A stretch of DNA of 64,000 nucleotides. Origin: Planctomycetota bacterium (GTDB lineage Bacteria > Planctomycetota > UBA1135). The DNA lies in assembly GCA_027623295.1 (NCBI GenBank), contig JAQBXR010000013.1, positions 29,075 through 93,074 of the forward strand, written 5' to 3'. Made by a program: the position numbers and the translations under genes. The stretch's first letter is position 1. Each line of letters starts with the position of its first letter. The notes under the pieces are model-generated. The model saw nothing but the letters and a program-made list of their open reading frames with translations. It had not been told where the DNA came from and made no database searches. Positions 53,160 to 62,380 of this stretch are shown one piece after another.

Positions 53160-56102
53160 ATGAACCCAAAAGTATTCCTTCTCGGGCTGCTCACGCTTGC
53201 CCCTATTTCTTGCTTTAGCCAGCCGGCTGCGCAACGCGCTCCGCTTCCCGCGGGAAATGTGATTGCGGTGCAAGGCAACGTCTTTACATCGAGTAGCCAG
53301 AGCAACGCTGCTTTGGCCACAGCATCGGACGGGCGCTCAGCTTTGGTCTGGGAGAGTAAGCGTCAAGAACGCGGCACTTTTGGCATTTATGCCCGCCTCT
53401 TTGATACTGCCGGCCAACCGCTCAGCCATGAGTTGCATGTGAACACACATCTTCCGCGTGCGCAGTGGCATCCGGCGGCACAGTTTTCTAACGATGACAC
53501 CCTATGGGTAGCTTGGGAATCTTATTCACAAGATGGCAGCGGCTCAGGAATCGTGGCCCGCGCTTTCGACGCTCAAGGCACGGCCTTGGGTCAAGAAGTC
53601 CCAGTCAACCAATACCGCGATGGCGATCAAACTGAAGTGGTGCTGGCCGCTGGCAATAACTCCAGTGTTCTTGCCGCTTGGGCTTCACGCGATGAAGCCA
53701 GTACTGCAGGACTTGGCATTCGGGTACGTAGCTTAGACGTAGAAGCCCAAGGGGAAGAAATCGTAGTGAGTTCTCCTGAGGGCGCCATGGATATGCGCCC
53801 TTCGGTGACCGCCACGGCTAATGGCTATCTTGTGGTGTGGACGCGGAACTTACTCGCAGAATCACAGTCCATCGTCATGGGACGTTTGTTAGACGTTTCC
53901 GGAACGCCTACCGCCGATGCCTTTATCGTTGCGAACCAAGTTGGCGTGGATCAGATTGAAGCGGTAGTCGCATCGAACCTAAATGGACAAGTGGCACTGG
54001 CATGGCTGCGCAGTGCTGAAGGCGGTTATGAAGTCATGGCGCAAACGCTCGACGCCCAAGCTCATGCTCTCATGGCTCCACGCGTGCTCGCGACTCCACA
54101 AGATGGATGGAAGTCTGGCGTAAGTGTTGCCGTCGCCCCGAACGGCGATGTTGCGGTCGCGTACAACCACGACGTAGCGGCCATCCTTCGCGATGACGAA
54201 AAGCCACAAGCAAATCGCTCAGTTTTATGTCAACGCTTCACCCGGGCAGGTCTTCCGCTCGATGCAACGCCCCTAGTCCTGACCAACACCGGTTCGATGG
54301 CGCTTCCAACCGCAGCATCGCGCTTGGCTTGGAGTGCAGATTCCCGTCTGATGGGTTCCTTTGATGGTGCTGGTTCAGCTGGAGATCGTTCCGCAGCAAA
54401 CCTTGCCGTGTGGATGCCATCTGGCTTCCAAACTCCGGTCGCGTTAGATCTCGGACCTGCCGTCTCAGCGACCGAAACTACCGATGCCGACATGCTCGCC
54501 GCCAACCCACCGATCTGGGATCCGAACTTTGTAGCGCGCGGCCGCTTACTTGGCGTGCAGGCCTCTGGCGCCGACTTTGGTTTTGAAGGCGTTCCTGGAA
54601 CCGGCTGGACTCCGCCCGACCCAGAAATGGCCGTCGGCCCTTCCGACATCTTGGTCATGACCAACGGTGAAATCACTTCGCTTTCGAAAACCGGCACGGT
54701 GCGCTGGAGCGATCTGATTGAAGGTGCAGCAGGCCTCTGGGGCTCGCTCGGAACCGGCGGTTTCGTGTTTGACCCGGAATGTACCTGGGATCCACACTCC
54801 AACCGCTTCCTGGCCATGGCCAACGAACGCACTTCCGGACGTAGTTACTTCCTACTTGCAGTCTCAAAAGACGACTCTCCGGACGATGAGAACGATTGGT
54901 GGAAATATCGCTTCGATGTCACAACCATTGCAGGCGACGATATTGATTCTCCGAACATGTCGGTTGGCCCAGACACCATTCTGTTAACCGCTGACTTCTT
55001 TAGCCCAACCGATAAGTACCTTCTTTACTTGGTGGATAAAGCTTCGGTGCTTTCTGGTGGCGTTGCCACCACGACCTTCGAGCTGATTACCGGTAGCCGC
55101 CAGCAATCCATGGGTGTACCTGTGGTTTACGACGCGAACAATGCTCTGTACATTTTGCAGTCCACGGAATTTGGATCCAACAACACGGTGATTTTGCACG
55201 CGATTGAGAATCCTTTTACCAGCTACACGCGCACGACCTTCACTCTTTCGGTGCCGACTTACACCTTCCCAAACCAACCGCCGCAAAAGGGAAGTAGTTC
55301 GCGTCCATTCTTGTTCGAACCACGTTTTTGGAGTGTTGCCTTACGCAATGATTCCATGTGGGCGGTACACCATGTCAACAACCTACGTGCACGTGTCCGC
55401 TGGTATGAAATCAACCTAAATGGCTGGCCAAACGGTGGAAACCCTAGTTTGGCGCAAGATGGCGAAATTGATCTTGGATCAGGCATTCACACCTTCTTCC
55501 CCAGCATTCACGTCGACGCCGACGACAACGTTGCGGTAAGTTTTGCGCGTTCCGCTGCAAATGAGTACATCTCCATGAGTCGCTCTACCCGGTCCGCAAC
55601 CGATCCGGTCGACACCATGCGTCCGGCACAGGTAGTGCGCACTTCCGGTGCTGCCCACAACTCAGGCCGCTGGGGTGACTACAGCGCCACTCAAGCAGAG
55701 CCGAACATTCCTGGGACCTTCTGGGGTCACCATGAGTTCACCGATAACGGAAACTGGAGAACTTGGGTCGCGCAATACATCATGCGCCCGGCTCCATTCC
55801 TACTTTCGGTACCAAGCTTAACTGGCGGCAGCAATAACACGTTCTCGGTTTCGGGAGCGACTGCTGGGGTAACGGTACGTTTTGCCTACAGCTTGGTGGG
55901 TACAGCCATCTTTGAAGCTCCTGGTATCGCAACCATCTTAAGCCTCGAATCTCCTGCACTAGCAGGTAGTGCCACCGCCGATGGCAGCGGCAACGCCAGC
56001 ATCAACCGTTTCATCCCGGGTAGCTTCACGGGCACCACGGTTTGGTTGCAAGCAGTAGAAAACAGCCACGCCTCCAACTGGCTTGAGTTGACGATTCTGT
56101 AA
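53160..56102 (+). CDS. Large secreted repeat protein, function unknown
   Basis: A 980-residue protein with a signal peptide (residues 1-22; the Cys in PISC is not in a good lipobox). Residues 50-330 hold about five diverged repeats of roughly 48 residues with the core ALVWES...GIYARLFD..GQPL and LWVAWES...GIVARAFDAQGTAL, propeller-like. Residues 480-850 form a second beta-rich region (VGPSDILVMTNGEITSLSK; HVDADDNVAVSFARS). The last 95 residues (VPSLTGGSNNTFSVSGATAGVTVRFAYS by its ends, then SATADGSGNASI and WLQAVE) look like a C-terminal module that I associate with exported proteins of marine planctomycetes. Probably cell-surface; no enzyme motif found. Confidence 0.72.
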   Translation: MNPKVFLLGLLTLAPISCFSQPAAQRAPLPAGNVIAVQGNVFTSSSQSNAALATASDGRSALVWESKRQERGTFGIYARLFDTAGQPLSHELHVNTHLPRAQWHPAAQFSNDDTLWVAWESYSQDGSGSGIVARAFDAQGTALGQEVPVNQYRDGDQTEVVLAAGNNSSVLAAWASRDEASTAGLGIRVRSLDVEAQGEEIVVSSPEGAMDMRPSVTATANGYLVVWTRNLLAESQSIVMGRLLDVSGTPTADAFIVANQVGVDQIEAVVASNLNGQVALAWLRSAEGGYEVMAQTLDAQAHALMAPRVLATPQDGWKSGVSVAVAPNGDVAVAYNHDVAAILRDDEKPQANRSVLCQRFTRAGLPLDATPLVLTNTGSMALPTAASRLAWSADSRLMGSFDGAGSAGDRSAANLAVWMPSGFQTPVALDLGPAVSATETTDADMLAANPPIWDPNFVARGRLLGVQASGADFGFEGVPGTGWTPPDPEMAVGPSDILVMTNGEITSLSKTGTVRWSDLIEGAAGLWGSLGTGGFVFDPECTWDPHSNRFLAMANERTSGRSYFLLAVSKDDSPDDENDWWKYRFDVTTIAGDDIDSPNMSVGPDTILLTADFFSPTDKYLLYLVDKASVLSGGVATTTFELITGSRQQSMGVPVVYDANNALYILQSTEFGSNNTVILHAIENPFTSYTRTTFTLSVPTYTFPNQPPQKGSSSRPFLFEPRFWSVALRNDSMWAVHHVNNLRARVRWYEINLNGWPNGGNPSLAQDGEIDLGSGIHTFFPSIHVDADDNVAVSFARSAANEYISMSRSTRSATDPVDTMRPAQVVRTSGAAHNSGRWGDYSATQAEPNIPGTFWGHHEFTDNGNWRTWVAQYIMRPAPFLLSVPSLTGGSNNTFSVSGATAGVTVRFAYSLVGTAIFEAPGIATILSLESPALAGSATADGSGNASINRFIPGSFTGTTVWLQAVENSHASNWLELTIL

Positions 56103-56123
56103 GGCTTTCGGCTGCTTGAAACT

Positions 56124-56154
56124 CGTGGTGGTTTAGAAAACCTAAGCCACCACG
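56124..56154. terminator. Bidirectional hairpin between convergent genes
   Basis: A 13-bp stem (56124-56136 with 56142-56154, one G-U pair) with the loop AAAAC. The right arm contains the leuS stop and last four codons. There is no T tract on either side, so an intrinsic terminator is possible but not proven; it may block read-through or stabilise 3' ends of both mRNAs. Confidence 0.5.
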
Positions 56155-58667
56155 AAGTTCACCATGCGGCCGGGCACCACAATCACCTTGCGGATCTCGC
56201 CTTCCAGGTGCTCAGCTACCGCTTCCCGTGCCGCGGCTTCCATGACCGTTTTGTTGGCATTTGCAGAAACCACCGCGCGTGCACGCAGCTTGCCGTTGAT
56301 CTGGACCGGAATTTCTACCGTATCCGAGGTCAACTTAGACTTGTCGTAGGTCGGCCAAGTGGCATAAGCCAAAATTTCGGTCATACCAATGTCGGACCAA
56401 ATTTGTTCCGCGATATGCGGCGCAAACGGCTCCAACAGAATGCAAAAGGCCGATGCCTGCGCATGAGTCAATGCCCCTTTCGCTTTGGTGCCCACGTTGA
56501 CGAACTCCATCATTGCGGCAATCGCAGTGTTGTAACCCATTTGCTCAAGGTCATCACCACACTTGCGCATGCACTGGTGCAAAGCACGTTCCGTTTCTTC
56601 CGGTCCGCTCTCTGCAATACCGCGATCCAACAAACGCCAAGTACGTTGCAAAAAGCGATGCACTCCAGGTAAATCCCGTGGATTCCACGGCGCACTAGCG
56701 GTCACTGGGCCCATGAATGCTTCATACAGACGCATGGTGTCTGCGCCGTACTCCTTGATGACATCGTCTGGGTTGACCACGTTCTTCAACGACTTCGACA
56801 TCTTGGCGCTTTGACGTTCGACGGTTTCTCCAGTTTTGGAATAGACGTAAACGCCCTCTTCCTTTTCTTCGACTTCGTCAACCGGCACCAAAACGCCATC
56901 GGAGTTGCGGAAGGCATAGCTCTGCACCATGCCTTGATTGACTAGTTTGTGGAAAGGTTCGTCGGCAGATACTAAACCGCAGTCGAACAACACCTTGTGC
57001 CAGAAACGCGCGTAAAGCAGGTGTAGCACCGCATGCTCGGCACCTCCGACGTAAAGGTCCACCGGCATCCAGTAGTTTTCCTTTTCGGAATCCCAGGCGG
57101 CTTCGGAGTTATGCGGGTCGAGGAAGCGTAAGTAGTACCAACAACTTCCTGCCCATTGCGGCATGGAGTTGGTTTCGCGTTTCCAAACTTTGCCGTCGGC
57201 GTCGACCACGTTCACCCAATCGGTGGCGCGAGCCAAAGGAGGTTCCCCAGAAGAGGATGGAGTGAAGTCCTCCAGCACCGGCAAGGTAACTGGCAAATCG
57301 CCTTCGTCCACCAACTTGGAAACTCCAGTTAGCCGGCCAGAGGCATTCATTTCGTGCAGTAACGGGAAGGGCTCCCCCCAGTACCGTTGACGGCTAAACA
57401 ACCAATCACGTAAACGATAGTTGATCTTGCGTTGCCCAACCATGCGCTTTTCCAACCACGCAATCATGCGTGGGATGGCGAATTTTCGTGCGAAGCCATT
57501 CAAGAAGCCAGAGTTTTCTAACTTACCGTTTTCGCGCAAGATGCGACGGACCTCCAAGCCATACTTCTCTGCAAACTCGCGGTCGCGGGCATCGCCATCG
57601 GGCACGCACATAATGGCGCCAGTGCCATAACTCATGAGTACATAGTCTGCAGTCCAAACGGGCATGAGTCGGCGTGAGTCTCCTTCTGGATAAACCGGGT
57701 TCAAAGCGTAAACGCCCGTGAACACGCCAGACTTATCCTTTTGCAGCTCAGCGCGCTCCAATTCGGATTTAGTGGCAGCTTGCGCCACATAAGCATCGAC
57801 CTGCTTGCGCTCAGAATTCACCACGACCTCGGCAATCAACGGATGCTCTGGCGACAACACCGCAAAGGTGGCACCAAACAAGGTGTCCGGACGAGTGGTG
57901 AAAACTTCAAAAGACTTGTTAAGCAAGTTGCCCTTCGCATCGGCCAACTGAAACTTCAACTCGGCCCCTTCAGAGCGACCGATCCATTCACGCTGCATGG
58001 CTTTGACCGACTCCGGCCAATCCACCTTCTCCAAGTCCGCCAACAAACGGTCGGCGTACTCGGTGATCTTCAACATCCACTGGCGCAATGGGCGCTTCAC
58101 ACATCGGTGTCCCCCACGTTCGGAAAATGCATTGATGACTTCCTCATTCGCTAACACGGTGCCTAATTCTTCACACCACCAAACCGGGATCTCGGCCTGA
58201 TAAGCCAAACCCTTTTCATATAGTTTGGTGAAGATCCACTGGGTCCACTTGTAGTACTCCGGCGAGGTCGTGTTGATTTCGCGATTCCAGTCATAGCTAA
58301 AACCCAACTCCTGCAATTGGCGGCGGAACCGATTGACGTTCTTCTCAGTGGTTACCGCCGGATGGGTGCCCGTCTGAATCGCATATTGCTCGGCGGGCAA
58401 GCCGAAAGCATCCCAGCCCATGGGGTGCAGCACATTGAAACCCTTATGGCGCTTGTAGCGTGCCGTAATGTCGGTGGCGGTGTAGCCCTTCGGATGCCCT
58501 ACATGCAGCCCAGCACCAGACGGATATGGGAACATATCCAGCACGTAATACTTGGGTTTGGTGGCATCGAAACCTTCCTCGCCTGGGCCGGCGGTACGGA
58601 AGGTATCTTGCTCCCGCCAGGCGTTTTGCCAGCGAGCTTCAATGGTCGTGAAATCGTAGTCAGACAT
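56142..58667 (-). CDS. leuS: Leucyl-tRNA synthetase
   Basis: An 841-residue class I synthetase. HIGH motif HVGH in FPYPSGAGLHVGHPKGYT (about residues 47-64), the CP1 editing insertion (about 220-420, with the threonine-rich TTRPDTLFGATF), KMSKS as AKMSKSLKNVVNP and a C-terminal anticodon-binding helical domain. It charges tRNA-Leu and removes mischarged isoleucine or norvaline. Length is normal for bacteria. A minus-strand TAGAAT (58712-58717) would give a leader of about 38 bases, so this gene does not follow the leaderless pattern. Confidence 0.97.
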   Translation of the reverse strand: MSDYDFTTIEARWQNAWREQDTFRTAGPGEEGFDATKPKYYVLDMFPYPSGAGLHVGHPKGYTATDITARYKRHKGFNVLHPMGWDAFGLPAEQYAIQTGTHPAVTTEKNVNRFRRQLQELGFSYDWNREINTTSPEYYKWTQWIFTKLYEKGLAYQAEIPVWWCEELGTVLANEEVINAFSERGGHRCVKRPLRQWMLKITEYADRLLADLEKVDWPESVKAMQREWIGRSEGAELKFQLADAKGNLLNKSFEVFTTRPDTLFGATFAVLSPEHPLIAEVVVNSERKQVDAYVAQAATKSELERAELQKDKSGVFTGVYALNPVYPEGDSRRLMPVWTADYVLMSYGTGAIMCVPDGDARDREFAEKYGLEVRRILRENGKLENSGFLNGFARKFAIPRMIAWLEKRMVGQRKINYRLRDWLFSRQRYWGEPFPLLHEMNASGRLTGVSKLVDEGDLPVTLPVLEDFTPSSSGEPPLARATDWVNVVDADGKVWKRETNSMPQWAGSCWYYLRFLDPHNSEAAWDSEKENYWMPVDLYVGGAEHAVLHLLYARFWHKVLFDCGLVSADEPFHKLVNQGMVQSYAFRNSDGVLVPVDEVEEKEEGVYVYSKTGETVERQSAKMSKSLKNVVNPDDVIKEYGADTMRLYEAFMGPVTASAPWNPRDLPGVHRFLQRTWRLLDRGIAESGPEETERALHQCMRKCGDDLEQMGYNTAIAAMMEFVNVGTKAKGALTHAQASAFCILLEPFAPHIAEQIWSDIGMTEILAYATWPTYDKSKLTSDTVEIPVQINGKLRARAVVSANANKTVMEAAAREAVAEHLEGEIRKVIVVPGRMVNFVVA

Positions 58668-58711
58668 AGAATTCTGATGGACCGGGGCACTTGGCCGACA
58701 ATCTGGCTGGG

Positions 58712-58717
58712 ATTCTA
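58712..58717 (-). promoter_or_regulatory. possible -10 hexamer of leuS
   Basis: TAGAAT on the minus strand, 44 bases before the leuS ATG. No T-box or other attenuator structure is recognised in the short leader. Confidence 0.4.
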
Positions 58718-58840
58718 CTGAAACCGCACTCTACGTGCTTTTCCCAGGACAAATTGGGGTGGATGTAAGCGGAAAGCGCCGCTACACTTTCCCGCCTTGG
58801 GTTAGTGAGCTTCGGTTCAAACGCCCATTCATGATGTAAT

Positions 58841-58916
58841 GGGGCTTTAGCTCAGTTGGGAGAGCGCCACACTGGCAGTGTGGAGGTCAGGGGTTCAAGT
58901 CCCCTAAGCTCCACCA
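58841..58916 (+). tRNA. tRNA-Ala, anticodon GGC
   Basis: A full cloverleaf: acceptor GGGGCTT with AAGCTCC (one G-U pair), D arm GCTC...GAGC, anticodon stem CCACA with TGTGG and loop CTGGCAG (anticodon GGC, positions 34-36, reading GCC/GCU), variable loop AGGTC, T arm AGGGG-TTCAAGT-CCCCT, discriminator A and an encoded CCA (58914-58916). A candidate -10 TACACT lies at 58783-58788, which would give a 5' leader of about 45 bases for RNase P. lysS starts 51 bases downstream on the same strand and could be co-transcribed. Confidence 0.97.
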
Positions 58917-58967
58917 TTCATCCTCCCCGCGCTGACTTCTTGGCGTAGGTAACTCTCCAATCTGACG

Positions 58968-60497
58968 ATGGCTGACCTCTTCCATCCCGACCGGCTTCAG
59001 AAACTGGAGGATTTGAAAGCCTCCGGAGCCGACCCCTATCCGGCCCAAGCGAATTTTCCTGTGGAAGAGGGCGCTGCTGCTGGTCCCGTCCGCGAGTTCG
59101 CTGCCGACATTTTGGCTGAAGCCGAGAAACGTGTTGGCGAAACCATGACTGTGTTTGGGCGGGTGCTCGGCCGGCGTGGTTACGGCAAGCTGGCTTTCTT
59201 AGATCTTCATGATCAAACCGGCCGCATTCAAATCTGCTTGCAAAAAGACCTTGTGAGCGCAGAAGATTTCGCGCTGCTCAAGCAAATGAACCTTGGCGAT
59301 TTTATCGCCGTACAAGGTGAATTGAGGCCGACCAAGGTTGGTGAGCAGACGGTGTTTGGAGAGCGTTTCCGCATCCTCACCAAAGCCCTCGAGAATCCGC
59401 CGGAGAAGTTTCACGGCTTGGCCGACTCGGAATTGCGTGCGCGTATGCGTTACGTAGATTTGTTTGCCAATCAGGAAGTGCGCGAAACCTTCTTGAAGCG
59501 GTCTGCAATCTTGCAGGCTATGCGTCAGGTATTTTTAGATTGCCGTTATTCGGAAGTCGACACTCCAGTGTTGCACCAGATTTACGGCGGCGCCAATGCG
59601 CGCCCATTTACCACCCATCACAATGCCCTGGACATGGATTTGTTCTTACGCATTGCACCCGAGCTTTACTTGAAGCGATTGGTGGTCGGTGGCATGGAAC
59701 GCGTCTTTGAAGTCGCACGAGTTTTCCGCAATGAAGGCCTTTCCATGCGACACAACCCAGAATTCACCATGATTGAATTCTACGAGGCTTACTCCGATGT
59801 CTATGGAATGATGGACATGACCGAGAAGCTTGTCGTTGCTGCTGCCAAAGCCGCCGGCTGCACGCAGGAGGATGGCACCCTCAAGGCAACCTTCCGTGAA
59901 GAAGAGTTTGTCTTAGATGCCCCTTTCCAGCGCTTGCGTTATGCCGACAGCTTCCAGGAGTTTGTCGGATGTGACCCCACCGACCGCGAAGCCGTTGCTG
60001 AAAAAATGAAGGAGCACCACGTGACTCCCGATGGCGACAGCGAATACGCTTGGTGGAAAGCTGTGAATGCGTTATTCGAAGATTTGGTAGAACCAAAACT
60101 GCGCGGTCCGGTTTTCGTTTACGACTACCCCGCTGCGATTTGCCCTTTGGCTAAGCCGCTTGCCGATGATCCAACCTGGGCCGGACGCTTTGAGTTCTTC
60201 TTAGGTGGCATGGAGTTAGCCAATGCTTTCTCCGAGCTGAATGACCCGCAAATGCAACTCAAGAAGTTTGAGGAGCAAGTGGAAGACAAGGATCCGGAAA
60301 GCGTGAATCAAGTGGACATGGATTACGTCCGGGCTTTGTCCTACGGTCTACCTCCAACCGGTGGCTGTGGCATTGGGCTTGATCGTTTGATTATGGTGCT
60401 GTTAAATCGCAACTCCATCCGCGATGTACTTCTCTTCCCCCAGTTGCGCGCTGAAACCGGCATGCAGGTGGAAGCAAAAGTCGAAACCGATGTTTAA
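58968..60497 (+). CDS. lysS: Lysyl-tRNA synthetase, class II
   Basis: A 509-residue class II synthetase. The N-terminal OB-fold anticodon-binding domain (about 55-150, with GRVLGRRGYGKLAFLDLHDQTG by its ends) is followed by the catalytic domain: motif 1 region RYVDL, motif 2 FRNEGLSMRHNPEFTMIEFYEAY and motif 3 GCGIGLDRLIM. A helical insertion around residues 320-350 (DRE-AVAEKMKEHHV) is normal. It charges tRNA-Lys. Its stop overlaps the convergent lipoprotein gene by 4 bases. Confidence 0.95.
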   Translation: MADLFHPDRLQKLEDLKASGADPYPAQANFPVEEGAAAGPVREFAADILAEAEKRVGETMTVFGRVLGRRGYGKLAFLDLHDQTGRIQICLQKDLVSAEDFALLKQMNLGDFIAVQGELRPTKVGEQTVFGERFRILTKALENPPEKFHGLADSELRARMRYVDLFANQEVRETFLKRSAILQAMRQVFLDCRYSEVDTPVLHQIYGGANARPFTTHHNALDMDLFLRIAPELYLKRLVVGGMERVFEVARVFRNEGLSMRHNPEFTMIEFYEAYSDVYGMMDMTEKLVVAAAKAAGCTQEDGTLKATFREEEFVLDAPFQRLRYADSFQEFVGCDPTDREAVAEKMKEHHVTPDGDSEYAWWKAVNALFEDLVEPKLRGPVFVYDYPAAICPLAKPLADDPTWAGRFEFFLGGMELANAFSELNDPQMQLKKFEEQVEDKDPESVNQVDMDYVRALSYGLPPTGGCGIGLDRLIMVLLNRNSIRDVLLFPQLRAETGMQVEAKVETDV

Positions 60498-60958
60498 AGC
60501 CGTTGTGCGCGGGCCGGAGTAGGCAACTCCTCTAGCCCGAAGCCATCGAAGTCAGACACGTATTCCACCGAACCGTTCCAGCCATTTTTATGGATGGTGC
60601 CGTCTCCGGTAAAACGGAAGTACGACAATTCACCCCACTCAATGATGGGTAAATGGTTTGGGCTAAAAAACCATCGGCGCACCGGTTCACCATAATCTAC
60701 GAAGTCAATCCACGCACTGGAGAGTGCTATCAGAGCCATGCCGTCGGCGGTAGGTCCGTCCTTATCGGGGAATAGTTCCACTTCAAAGGAATCGAATGCG
60801 GGGGGTTGCGCAAGACTGGTGATACGGTAGCGTCCACGATAATCCTTGGCGCTTGACGGTAGGTTTCCATCGGGGAAATCTGGGCCAAAACAGCTGCTTA
60901 TTAGGAGAGAACTGAAAAGCAACAAAGGGTTACGGGCCATCTTAAATATTGAGTACAT
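60494..60958 (-). CDS. Small lipoprotein, function unknown
   Basis: A 154-residue protein with a signal peptide ending in a good lipobox ISSC. The mature part is beta-rich with several Trp and Phe (RRWFFSPNHLPIIEWGELSYFRF by its ends) and shows no known motif. Two starts are possible: ATG 60958 and ATG 60940; the second gives a compact signal peptide beginning MARN, the first lies 6 bases after the upstream stop. It is the last gene of the dnaJ-like/CbpM operon and overlaps the convergent lysS end. Confidence 0.7.
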   Translation of the reverse strand: MYSIFKMARNPLLLFSSLLISSCFGPDFPDGNLPSSAKDYRGRYRITSLAQPPAFDSFEVELFPDKDGPTADGMALIALSSAWIDFVDYGEPVRRWFFSPNHLPIIEWGELSYFRFTGDGTIHKNGWNGSVEYVSDFDGFGLEELPTPARAQRL

Positions 60959-60964
60959 CACTGG

Positions 60965-61213
60965 CTAAGATTCCATTTCGCGAACAATCTCATCCAAGTT
61001 CAATCCCAAATGTCCATGCATCCAAATGATTTTGGCGATGCGATCGAACTCGATCAATGCGAAACTCAATCCAGTTTCCGTCTCGATGCAAGTCTGCACC
61101 AAGCCAACCCGATGCACCTCCAAGAGCCAAATCGATTCGACCTCAAAGATTTGCCCGACCTCAGAGCAGTGCAGGTAATCTTCACCTTGATACTGAAAGA
61201 CTTTGGAATTCAA
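60965..61213 (-). CDS. CbpM-like chaperone modulator
   Basis: An 82-residue protein. The layout matches the MerR-like CbpM family, which binds the J domain of CbpA and tunes its activity: an N-terminal YLHCSEVGQIFEVE helix-turn-helix-like segment, a GLVQTC turn, LIEFDRIAKIIWMHGHLGLNLDEIV with the typical R-I...L-G-x-N-L ending. Its TTG start overlaps the stop of the DnaJ-like gene (TTGA) and has AAGGAG nine bases upstream. The neighbourhood supports the assignment more than the sequence alone. Confidence 0.72.
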   Translation of the reverse strand: MNSKVFQYQGEDYLHCSEVGQIFEVESIWLLEVHRVGLVQTCIETETGLSFALIEFDRIAKIIWMHGHLGLNLDEIVREMES

Positions 61214-62211
61214 GAGCTCATCTCCTTTAGCAAGCGTTCTTGGTCTACGCTAAGTTCTGACGGAAGGTCCATAACGACCTCCACCATACAGTCACCCACT
61301 TCCTCTTTCTTTTGCGAGAGACCTTGACCGCGCAAACGTAAACGTTTTCCAGCCCGCGTCCCTGGTGGAATATTTAAAGCAACCACGCCTTGCCCGGTGG
61401 TGACATCAAGCTTGGTCCCAAAGTGCGCTTCCCAGGGCATAAGCGTGATCTTGGTTTCGAGAAGGCCATCTACCAAGCGATATTGCGCGTCCTCGATTAA
61501 GTGAAGGCGTAAGTGCAAATCTCCGGACTGCCCACCCGAAGCACCCGGCTCACCCAAACCCTTCAAGCGTAAAGTCATTCCATCGCGCACATGCTTTGGA
61601 ATATTCAGGTCCACCACTTGCTGCCTTCTGACTTGCCCTACGCCACCACAGGTTGGACAAACATGTTGGCCGGAAGCGCCGGTACCGCCGCAAGTCGGGC
61701 ACGCCATTCGTGCCGGCACTTCAAAACTACGCTTGCCACCGCGGATGGCCTCCGAGATCGGCAAATGCAACTCCGCACGTACATCGGCACCACGCACTTT
61801 GTAGCGCGCATGACTTTGACCTTCTGATGGAGGAGCGCCGCCGAAATCTTGACGGAACTTTCCGCCAAACATCTCTTGGAAGAAGTCTGAGAAACCACCC
61901 GATCCGCCAAAGGCCTGTTCAAATTCTTCCGGCGACATCGTGCCTTGACCAGAAGGCGGTTGAAAGTCCTGTCCCTGTTTCCAGTTTTCACCGAAGCGGT
62001 CGTATTTCTCTCGCTTCTCTGGATCCGACAAGACTTCATTCGCCTCATTAATCTTCTTGAAGCGAACTTCCGCATCCACCTCTTTTTTATGGTCGCCGCG
62101 GTTACGGTCTGGGTGCCACTTTAATGCCAGTTTCCGATAAGCCTTCTTCAAGCCTTGGGGGCTGACATCGCGAGGCACTCCGAGGATTTCGTAGTAGTCC
62201 TGAAACTTCAT
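61210..62211 (-). CDS. DnaJ/CbpA-type co-chaperone with a single zinc centre
   Basis: A 333-residue Hsp40. J domain residues 1-75 with HPD at 33-35; Gly/Phe-rich linker (about 100-127: FGGSGGFSDFFQEMFGG); then C-terminal substrate-binding domains. Between them only two CxxCGGxG motifs occur (Cys 171/174/185/188), i.e. one zinc site, whereas DnaJ has four motifs and CbpA none. It stimulates DnaK and presents unfolded proteins. Followed by a CbpM-like gene with a TTGA overlap. A promoter GTGACT-17-TATTCT (62271 to 62243) gives a leader of about 25 bases. No CIRCE element is seen. Confidence 0.9.
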   Translation of the reverse strand: MKFQDYYEILGVPRDVSPQGLKKAYRKLALKWHPDRNRGDHKKEVDAEVRFKKINEANEVLSDPEKREKYDRFGENWKQGQDFQPPSGQGTMSPEEFEQAFGGSGGFSDFFQEMFGGKFRQDFGGAPPSEGQSHARYKVRGADVRAELHLPISEAIRGGKRSFEVPARMACPTCGGTGASGQHVCPTCGGVGQVRRQQVVDLNIPKHVRDGMTLRLKGLGEPGASGGQSGDLHLRLHLIEDAQYRLVDGLLETKITLMPWEAHFGTKLDVTTGQGVVALNIPPGTRAGKRLRLRGQGLSQKKEEVGDCMVEVVMDLPSELSVDQERLLKEMSS

Positions 62212-62242
62212 GGCAAACCTGCAGGAGGCTTAGAGAAGCCCA

Positions 62243-62271
62243 AGAATAACCAGATCGTGCACAGGAGTCAC
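62243..62271 (-). promoter_or_regulatory. Promoter of the dnaJ-like/cbpM operon
   Basis: On the minus strand GTGACT (62271-62266), a 17-base spacer and TATTCT (62248-62243), with the ATG 31 bases further on. This is one of few units with a real leader, and GGAGG-type sequence is lacking in it. Confidence 0.5.
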
Positions 62272-62368
62272 CTTCTGGGCCTCACGATTTCCAAGCGCAG
62301 ACGCTTTCGCTAGATTCAAGACACAGGAATCGCATTTCTAGTGGGCGCCGACGGAACTCCGCACACGT

Positions 62369-62374
62369 TAGACT
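62369..62374 (+). promoter_or_regulatory. -10 hexamer of lolC/E, leaderless type with TTG start
   Basis: TAGACT ends 6 bases before the TTG at 62381; same hexamer and spacing as at clpX. Confidence 0.5.
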
Positions 62375-62380
62375 TCCGAC

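Noticed and set aside
53179..53225. Lipoprotein assignment for the 980-residue protein
   Set aside because: The Cys in APISC is preceded by Pro at -3, which does not fit a lipobox; an ordinary signal peptide is more likely.
58668..58840. T-box leader for leuS, or a further tRNA beside tRNA-Ala
   Set aside because: No T-box sequence (TGGNACCGCG) and no second cloverleaf could be recognised in this 173-base gap.
62212..62380. CIRCE operator for the dnaJ-like gene
   Set aside because: No TTAGCACTC/GAGTGCTAA inverted repeat is present.
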